Assembly: GCA_036877525.1 (NCBI GenBank)
Contig: JAZGTH010000008.1
Span: 10,880,001-10,944,000 of the forward strand
DNA length: 64,000 nt
Origin: Chromobotia macracanthus
Taxonomy: Eukaryota; Chordata; Actinopteri; Cypriniformes; Botiidae
Direction of reading: 5' to 3'
Part shown: one piece after another, positions 24,801-34,461 of the stretch
Numbering within the stretch: position 1 is the stretch's first letter
Layout: every line of letters starts with the position of its first letter
Position numbers and translations under genes: made by a program
Notes under the pieces: generated by a model
Database searches by the model: none
Seen by the model: the letters and a program-made list of their open reading frames with translations, nothing else
What the model was told of the DNA's origin: nothing

Positions 24801-27800
24801 TTGAAATGATGATAAAATTTTGTTTTTTATATTTTGTTAGTCAATACAATAATTTAAATACTTTTTGGGGCCAGTGTACCGTATGTTTGTAATTTGTCTT
24901 GTAATTTGTTGTGCATCTGTAGTCCAGTTTCTCAGACCTAGATCAAGACTCATTCTGGACTGAGAAGAACTGATAGTTAATTCCTGTTCAGATTTCTCTT
25001 GCGGTCGGAACTGGATTTAGTCTGGGTCTGTGAGACTGGACCTTTGTGTTTGTGGCATGCCTTGTCTCCCACTCCCATACCCCTCTCGGCTCAGGGTCCC
25101 ATTCCAACCCGGTCTAATTGTGCAGGGTAACTTTTTCGTCCTCTCAGCAGCGACAGACCTGACGGTGGGCAAGATCTACGCCGCCATGATGATTATGGAG
25201 TATTACCGGCAGAGCAAAGCCAAAAAGCTGCAGACGCTTCGAGAGGAGCAGGTACAGCTTCAAATTAACAAATCTGCTCTCCTTTCTTACCAATACACAG
25301 CTCCCCAGCTAACAGGAACATTCTCAACCTTAGCTATCAACACTGGTAAAAACAAAATGTCTGATTCTTCATCCATGCTACTATCTTAAAGAAACAGTTC
25401 AGAAGTCTGTTTTGAATAGGGCAGGGCAGTGAGGCAACTGCCTTCAGTTTCAGCCAATGTCCATTTCTGTTTAAAGATGAGGTCATAATACATACGTACA
25501 ATACATATGCATCACTTCCTGGTCCAAAAAACTGTCATATTCTCATAGCTCTTCACATAGAGCTTTCATAGTTGAAACATACCATAATTTATTTCTAGGC
25601 AGGATCAAATCACATTATATTTACAGAGTAACAGCATGCTTGAAACACATGCAGTGATTTTGCAGGATATATTCAGTGTTGAATGATACAACATGGCCGT
25701 TTTGTTAAAGTCATTCCTGCCCCCTTCCCAGGCATTGTTCCCATCCTTTACAGACACAGTGTCATGGTTTTTACACACGTCTTGATTAGGTCCTGCTTAG
25801 TACCGCTGTACTATTGTCATGAAGTTACATTTTTAAGATGCGATCTAAGAATACTTCAACCCTACTCAAAGACCATGAGCACGCTGTCTGTGTTAAAGAA
25901 TGGGTGAATATCTGTTTGTGTCTTGACTTACCTAAATCCCTGTCTTTAACCCTAAATGACTTCATTTGAGCACACCTGTATCTCTCCACCACCCTCTCAA
26001 CATCAGCAGTACTTACTTGGCTGTCTCACTCTCTATATCCTGTCTTTATATACCTACCTGTCTGTCTGTCTTTGGGATGTCAACTTGTTTGCATTTATTA
26101 CTGTGTGTATTGTGTCTCTGTGTGTCTTTCTCTTCCATTTCTCCTTGTTTTAATTTTTGATGACATCTAACAGGGGTGGGTGAAAATCGATTTGCGATTT
26201 TTGTGAATTTCTTTTTCATAAAAAATTTTAAGTACACAGAGCTGCAGAGCCTCCTCTGATACAGTTCTAAAAATTATTTATTTGATGAATCAGAACTTTT
26301 ATGCAGAATTTTCACATAGGATTTGGCAAAGAATTGAACTGCATAGAATAAAATACCTAAAGATTCCCACCCCTAATATACGGTCCACCAACAATGTTTT
26401 ACTTTCTGGTTATGAGTTGTTTTCTGCCTTTGGCCTGTTTTGTCTCGTCTTCTTCTATTCATTGATTGGTCAGTTTGATTTATCAATGTCACTAACATGG
26501 ATTTTTTCTCCCTCTGTGTGGACAACGTTTGTCTAGCCGGTATATTCATTAATGGATGTTGAGTGGCTGTTTTTGGTGTAACCTTTGGGCTACCACGGTC
26601 TCTGAGACATCTAGTGTTGTTGGGTTTCTTGTTCAAGTTTTACCCAGTCACTCTAGTCTACCCAGAACCCCAAGTTCTAAGTATGAACCTCAGATCTTCA
26701 CTGTAGCATGCCCAAATTGTTACTACCACCCATATCTTCTGGTGGGTTGGATGGAAATGCCTTGAGCCATCAGCACCTACCTAGACAGCACAGCCCCAGT
26801 GGAAGCCTCCATCCAGGTTGGTGAGGGCACAAGAGGATTCCGTTTCCCCATGATGCCCTCTGGGTGACCTCTGCTGTCTGGTACCCCACCACCTGTGTAT
26901 TGCACGGTGGCTTGTGTGTGTTACCCCATATCCCATGAGTGTGTCTGATCCCAGCTGCAGGCCATGTTCGTATCTCACACAGAACCGAACGCCATTAATG
27001 TTTCAGCGCATGGAGCCGTCGCCGAACCAGGAAGTGGGGCAGGGTTTGAACGGCCTCCCCGAATTACCACAGGAACCTGTCAACAGCCTGTGAGTAGATC
27101 TGCCCTCTTTAACAAAACTCTTGAAGGTTTTTATGTGAGCCAGCTGTAAGCATAATGTATCTAAAAGATCTGCTGAAAATACCTGTGTTAGTGTTGTGCA
27201 TGCTAGTGGCCTTACTTAGCTGCTTAACTAGTTTACCCAACAAGGTCAGCTTGGTCAACCAGCTTTATCAGGTAAACGTCACATCTCACACTAGGATTTG
27301 AGGATTAAATAGCAATATAATCAATTTTTGTGTTGATTGGCTTCACTAGCTGTCTTGCTAACTAGCTTTGCTAGTCAAGAGCTTGGCTGTGCTGGTTAAA
27401 CATCTGGGTGAGCAGTAAACAAGCACTAACCAGCATAAACCAGCACAGAAATTTGTGTCTAAGCTGGTCTTATCAGCAAGGCGTTGGTTCTCTATGTCTG
27501 CTTTTAATCATTTTATTCTTCTGTTTCCTGTAGGCCACAGCTTTTCTCTTTCTTTATGTTTTGTCTTTACCCAGCTGTCTTCCATTGTTTCAGTTCTGCA
27601 ATATACGTTAACTTTGCTCCTTTAACTTGTATACAGAAGTTGCCAGCGTCTTTGTATTTTTTGTCTAACTTTGTTTAGTCAGCATGTGTGTGTGAGAATG
27701 ATTTGAGTTCAGACACTAACATCTCTCCCTGGTTCAGACCTCCAGAGGGCGGAATGACCGAGAGCCAGTCATGGGTGACATCACGCGCCCAGGAAATTTT

Positions 27801-30051
27801 CCAGAAATCTGTTCCCGAAAATTGGAACCCAGACAGACCATATCCTGACGATCACCACGGCAACCGCCACAATCCACAGGTAATACCTTGGACTCTAATG
27901 AGCATCAGCAGTTCAGATGAGCATCAGCAAATACACCCCCACTTATTGTGTCTTCCCCACCCAGCTAACAGGTAGCGTTCTTAGAACATTGCCTATTCCT
28001 AGGTAGTTAGGGGAACGTTACAAAAAAGTTTTGAATGTTCCTAGAGCTTTCAAAATAACATTTGTAACGTTTTTTATAGCTTAATGAAAATGTTATGGAA
28101 ATGTTCTTAGAACCTAAAGTTGTTAGCTGGGCAGGAGCCTTTAGTTGGTTTGTTCTAATTTTTACTTTTAGCAGGAATTGAAACGATTCTTTGATACCAA
28201 TCAAAACGCCCGTGGCTATCTCTACTGAATCTGTCTCCGGCCGTCTCTCAACCTTTGGTGTTTCAAGAACTTTAGCAAATCACTTCCTACTCATTGCCCC
28301 TTTCTGCAGCGTTTAACACATCTCTCATTCATACTGTCACGCTTTCTACCTCTTCTGTCTCTCTCAGCCTGTAGCTCACCTCTTTATCTCTCTAATGAAC
28401 TGGTTCCTTTCTTGAACATCACTGCCCATCCCAGCTCGTCTGTGTGGACCGTACCACCTCTGCCAGACTGCAGGGGTGTTTCGCTGCTTGGCTGCTTCAT
28501 CACTGTCTGCTGGATCGTACCAAACCCCCTCCAGACTCTCATCTCTCCTTCAATGTAACTGTTCTCTGTAGCTCAGCAGTCATCAGACCCTGATGTTTCC
28601 CAGCACTAGCCACTCATCAGAAGCATCTTCTAGTACCATGAAGCGTAGGGACGGCTGAATAGACAGCCTTAGCTTTAATGAGCATGTTAAAAAATAATTA
28701 AACTAATGGTGGGCAATGGTGGTTTCAAAAAGGTTATTCGTTTGCACTTAGTTTCAGTTAAATGTTCTCAAAACATTATATTTCAGTCTGACTGGCTGGC
28801 TTTATGCAGTTTCTGGGTGCACAGGTTTAACTGAAAACTACAACCTGTAGTTAGTGGATTTTTGACTTGGGTCTTTCAGGATAGTCATAGGTGGGTTTTG
28901 GTTAAAACGTATCCTTGAGCACACCTGCATATTTTGCATTTTCTGTTTTGCAGGTCAGACTTATCATGCGCAAAATGTAAACCCCAGGCACCCAGCTAAC
29001 AAGGAACATTATCAGACTGTTTGCTAACGTTCTCTCAGTGTTCTCTCAGTGTTCTCTCCAATGTCTCAAAAACATTCTTGCAGTAATGTTAGTAGAACAT
29101 TTTTTAACTTTATATATCCTATATATCAAAAGAGTTATTCTTAAGTTGTTAGTGGAACATTTAGAAAATGTCAGATGTTTGAATATCGTTCTTATAACCA
29201 AGCAATAGCATTAATGCAAGGCCTAAAAAACTGTTCTTAGAACATTACTAGACCATTCAAAATAACATTTTAACATTTTTGTTATTTACTGCAAATGTAA
29301 GGGAAACATTCTTACAACCTAAAATTGTTAGCTGTGTAGACACCTTATATGTCAGTCGGACATCCTCTAAATGTGCAGTTGCTGACCAGAATAAGCATGG
29401 CGTGGGCCCTTTATGAGACTAGTGTGCGCTTAATTTGCCTTATCAGATGCATGTTAGCCATTAACAACCCTAAATTTAAATGAGCACATCAGATTTATGA
29501 GTGTTACACTGCCCTCTACTGGTTTAAACCCTCATTGGTCCATCATTAGGTCAGATAGAGCTGTAGGCCGGTGACACAGGCATCAGCCGGGCCCACACGC
29601 TGTTGCTCTGTTTTGCAGACGGTAGAAATGAGAGAGATTGGGCCTGTTGGGGACGGTTACTCGGACACTGAGCCCTATCACCCAATGGAAGGGCATGGGC
29701 GGACCATCTCCATGCCACGCCTCTCAGCAGACAACCAAGTGAGCACCTCCATCCCTCCATCAATCCCTCCATCCATCCAGCCATTGTGTCCCTCCACCTT
29801 TTATCTGTTATCACCTGACATCCCTCCTCAGTCAGTTATCCAGCTAACAGCCTTTGACCGCTTCTATTTGGGGAGCCAAACTGCAAACAGTTTGGTACGC
29901 TGTCATGCTAACACATCAATGCTAGCATGTCTTTGTCAGGAGTCAAAGGGCAAATGGATAAGTGGCTCCCACCCTGATCTTCACTTACCTGCATGGCTGC
30001 GTGTGTGGAGAGAGAGAAAGAGAGAGAAAGAGAGTGAGAGAGAAAGAGAGT

Positions 30052-30103
<52 letters not shown>

Positions 30104-31462
30104 CCTGCATCATCGTATGCTCGCCTTCAGGAAAACCTTGGTGTGTCTGGAGGGTGCTGTCACCAGGGCTTGATATGAGGTAGTGATTTTTGGATTGAGA
30201 AGGACTTTAATGTGACAACATTTATAAATTGCTGATATCATGGGTTTCTGAGTTGTTAAAACTACCTATGTCTGTTTTTTACAAGTTGGAAATCTGGAAG
30301 ATCATACTGTATTGTCTTAGTGGAGATCTACTTAGTGGAAGATCATGTTGCTAATCTAAAAACAATATTCGATGAGAGGCTGTGTTTTGATGGTTTTAAT
30401 ATGGTTAAGGTATTTAGCGCTCCTTAACCACAGTAACAAATCAATGCCACAAATCAATCTCTGAAGGCAGCACCGCACTCAACACACATGCACAAACATA
30501 AAACACCAACACAACATGCACACAACCCGTCATCCCACTTGCATTTAGAGGTGCATTTATAAGGCCAGTGCGTTACAATGCATACCGCAGTCATATACAC
30601 ACACCGTGTCTCACCCTCACATAAACCCCATGATTTCTTGGTTGAGTACCTGTTGGAGATGTGTTTGGGCTGAGTGTGTGTGTGTATGTGTGAAGCTGGA
30701 TTTTCAAATACATGTGAAGGAGCAGTGTGTTTTCAACTGCGTGTTGTGTGTGTGCAGCTGGTGAGGTACACACTGAAGTGTCATCTCACGAGTAGACCAT
30801 CAGGAAAAGTAAATATATGATTTGTGCAGTTGTACGTGTTTGTGTTTGTATCGTGCTGCGGACAAACCAGGAAGTAAGGATCTGTCCCACAGTGGACAGT
30901 GTGTTTTTGTGTATTGTAGCTCTGTTTGGTGTTTCTGTGACTCACTCTTGTTTAACACTGCTCTGCCCCACAGAGTTTGCGTTCTGCTGCGGTAAGTGTG
31001 TTAGTGTGCTTGCTGTCTTCCTCTACACTTGCTCAAATTTTGTCTTTTTCTCTTTCCTTTTCTACCCCCTCTCCCCAACCCCTTCCTGTCAATGTCTCTG
31101 TGTTCCTGTGCTCTCTCTTAAATAAAATGGGGATCACATCTCCCTCTGTCTTTCTCTTTCTCTATGTCACTTTGTTTTATTCTATCTCTTGGTTTTGGTC
31201 TCATTTGAATCTCTTTGTTTTATTTCTGTCATCCTGAATGTACTTCCTGTAACTCCTGAATGTACATTTCCATGTACTTCCTGTAACCCTGTTTTCTTTC
31301 TGTCCCCATGACCTTTAACCCTCACTCTTAATTCTGTGGATCAATCTGTAATCTGTCACACATCATTGTTTTCATTTCTGTCTTTACCCATAATTCCAAT
31401 CTCTCATGTTTTCCTCCTTCCCATTTCCTTCCTTTTCTGTTTCCTCTTTACTTCCCCTTTAC

Positions 31463-31504
<42 letters not shown>

Positions 31505-34412
31505 GATTTCTCTGCTGTGCTCTGTGTGTCGTCTCTGTGGTCTCATGCGTGTGTCCTGTTCTGCGCACCGTCTGTCTGCTGTTCAACAGCGACGGAGACA
31601 CAGGCCGAGAGGAAGTAACCTCAGTGTATGTACCGTCTCTGGCTTTCCTCTTTCTCTCTCACTCTCTCTCTGTCTCATGCTCTTTCTGCCGTTTGCTTTT
31701 TTCATTTTGTCTGTGCCAGGAGTCCATGTCTCTCTATAAGTCATGATATCTCACTGAATTCTTTCTTTCATATCATCTCTTGTATTGTTTCTTGTCTTCC
31801 CTTTATGTGTTCTATTTCTCTCTCTCTCTCTCTCTCTTTCTCACTTTCTCACTCTTTTCAGCTTTATATCTGTCCACTTATGCAGCCCAGTATCCGTGTG
31901 TGTGTGTGTGTGTACTCGTTTGCCTTTATCGTGTCTCTGTATTGGTCCTGTGGACAATTCTTCTGGCTTCTGCTGTCTTATAGTTCTTGGTGCAAACAGA
32001 AAAACCTGTGGCTGATAGTAACCATGTTGTTAGCATGTCCAAATAAGGCGCATGGCATTATGCATTATGCGTGCAAATGTGTGAGTGATGAAGAGGGTTC
32101 TGATGATGATGTTATTCTGATGTTTAGATCATGATTACATGCAGATGAACATATTATTTCCAACCAGTGTCGTAGTATGTCTTTGTGTGTCCACACGCGC
32201 TATAGACAAATGCTGTAGATCGTCCTGTCTCAGGTGTGCATGGACTAATGGCTGGATTGGGTTCTGTGTGCTCCGCTATGGCAAAGAAGGTTCTGCTTGT
32301 ATTAGAAAATACTGCAGTGCATGCAAGGCATGCTCTAGCTGTCTGTCTGTCAGTCTGTCTATCTGTCTATCTATCTCATAATCTAATCTAATACCATCTC
32401 TCTCTGTATCTCTCTAGAGCTTTTCCTGTTGATCTGTTTCTCTTTCTGTCTTGTTGAGCATGACAGATATATCTTTGGCTTGGTTTTCTCTGTTGGTGTG
32501 GAATGGACTGAGTGTTAAGCTGATGACATTTCCAGTCACACACACAAACGCTCATAACGCTGAATATAATCAAACCGGCCAATAATAAATCACACATCAG
32601 TTCTAACCTTGGTTCTTTTCCCACTCTTTTTCTTCCTTTTCTCTGGCTCTCTTTTTCTGTAGACCATCACCGATACGAGTCCAATGCGCCGCTCTACGTC
32701 CTCATTGGTCCACGGACGCTCAGGTCGAGGCGTGCGATTGGACGATTACTCTCTGGAGAGGGTGGTGTCAGAGGAGGGTCACAGGCATGGCCCACGGAGG
32801 AGAGAACGCGATCGAGACCGGGAGAGAGAGCGCAGTCACCGCACTTCCGAGAGATCCCTCGCTCGCTACACAGATGCAGATACAGGTCACACCTAGAGAC
32901 CAATGTGATAAACTCTTTATAATACAGACAGCTACACAGAAACACGCAGATGCCAATAAAAATTGATACAATGTATACCGAGCTAACTGGGAACGTTCTT
33001 AGAACATTGACTAACATTCTGTAAAAGTTCTCTCGAAGTTATCATAAAAGCATTCATTGGTAGAACGTAACATTAGCAGAACTTTTTCATTAGATGTCGT
33101 ATCAAATATGTTATTCTTACATTGTTAGTGAAACATTTTTAAAATGCTACAAAATTAAAGTTTGAATAACATTCTTAGAAATTCCTTTCAAAATACAATT
33201 TTAACAATGTTTGTGATACTAACTGAAGCGAAAGGAAAACGTTTTCACTATAAAGTGAATCTATTTCTTATTAAAGAATTTCATATTTCTTATTAAAGAC
33301 ATATGATAACAGCAATTTCTATGAAGTTTTCTTATTTATTCGTTTACATTTAGCATTTGGCCGACACTTTTATTCAAAGTGACTTACAGTACATTCAAGG
33401 TATAAATTTGATCAGTAGTTGATGCCTGGCCATCAAACACACAACCTTTGCGCTGCTAATGCAATAATCAACCAGTTGAGCTACAGGAACGCTGTAGAAG
33501 CTTTAACTTCTTGCGCATTCAACTTCTGTGTGTTGGATTTGGCAGGTCTGGGCACCGATCTCAGCACCACTACACAGTCAGGTGACCTTCCACCTAAAGA
33601 GAGGGAGCGAGAGCGGGGCGAGCGAAAGACCGTCGCCACCATCATCATCATCATCATCACCACCACAGCTCGATGGATAAAGAGCGTTACGGTCACGAGC
33701 GCGACTACCATCGTCATCCTCACGACAGATCCGATCGGCACTGGTCTCGCTCGCCGAGTGAGGGCCGAGGACACAGACAGGTGGGGCACACACACATACA
33801 CAGAAGTGACCGCTCTGTATTTGTACAAAAATTTAATTTAAGCAAATATCAAAATATGAATTTTATCAATTAAAATGAACTTTGGATTTGGGTGTATCTG
33901 TCAACCACATCTGTGACATGTACAGAATAATTCATACTTCAGACTCAAACTTATTTTCCATGGTAATCAATTGCATATCACAGATCAAGCCAAAAAGACA
34001 GGGCAGGCAATCTTTTCCAGAAACATTTTTTGTTATGCTGGTTGAAAGTCTCTTCACATCCTGATAGTAATTACCATGTAAAGTGGTTTAAAATATATTT
34101 ATATTCTTTTTTTTATCTTCTATGGAAGGCACAGGACCAAAAAGTGTTCGTCCAATCATTGCATTCGGTCTGTTGTATTTGCAGCACACCATGCGGGGAG
34201 ACTGTAACCAGACAGCATCTGCTCACTTGTGACCTTATCCTGACTGCTTACTGAAATCAGTTTCTCTTTTTGTGTTATTCTTTTGTTTATCTTCTTTTAT
34301 CACTGTTTCTGTCCATTTTTCTCGATGTGACTTGTGGCTTCTCTGTGTCTGCTGTTTTGCCTCATTGCCGGTTTGTTACTTTACGGTTTTCTTGATGTTG
34401 TTGTTTCCAAAC

Positions 34413-34461
<49 letters not shown>

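Larger units (their letters stand above)
27880..29618 (+). other. Intron 42 of cacna1a (1.7 kb)
   Basis: Carries two MITE copies, one internally deleted (27960-28131) and one full-length (28991-29336). No other feature was recognised. Confidence 0.8.

Noticed and set aside
26785..26816. AG/GT-bounded 32-nt exon-like segment in intron 40
   Set aside because: Its length would break the phase between exons 40 and 41, and it has no homology.
31336..32134. Several Ser/Leu-rich open frames of 65-168 codons
   Set aside because: They are translations of TC-rich simple sequence in cacna1a introns 43-44.
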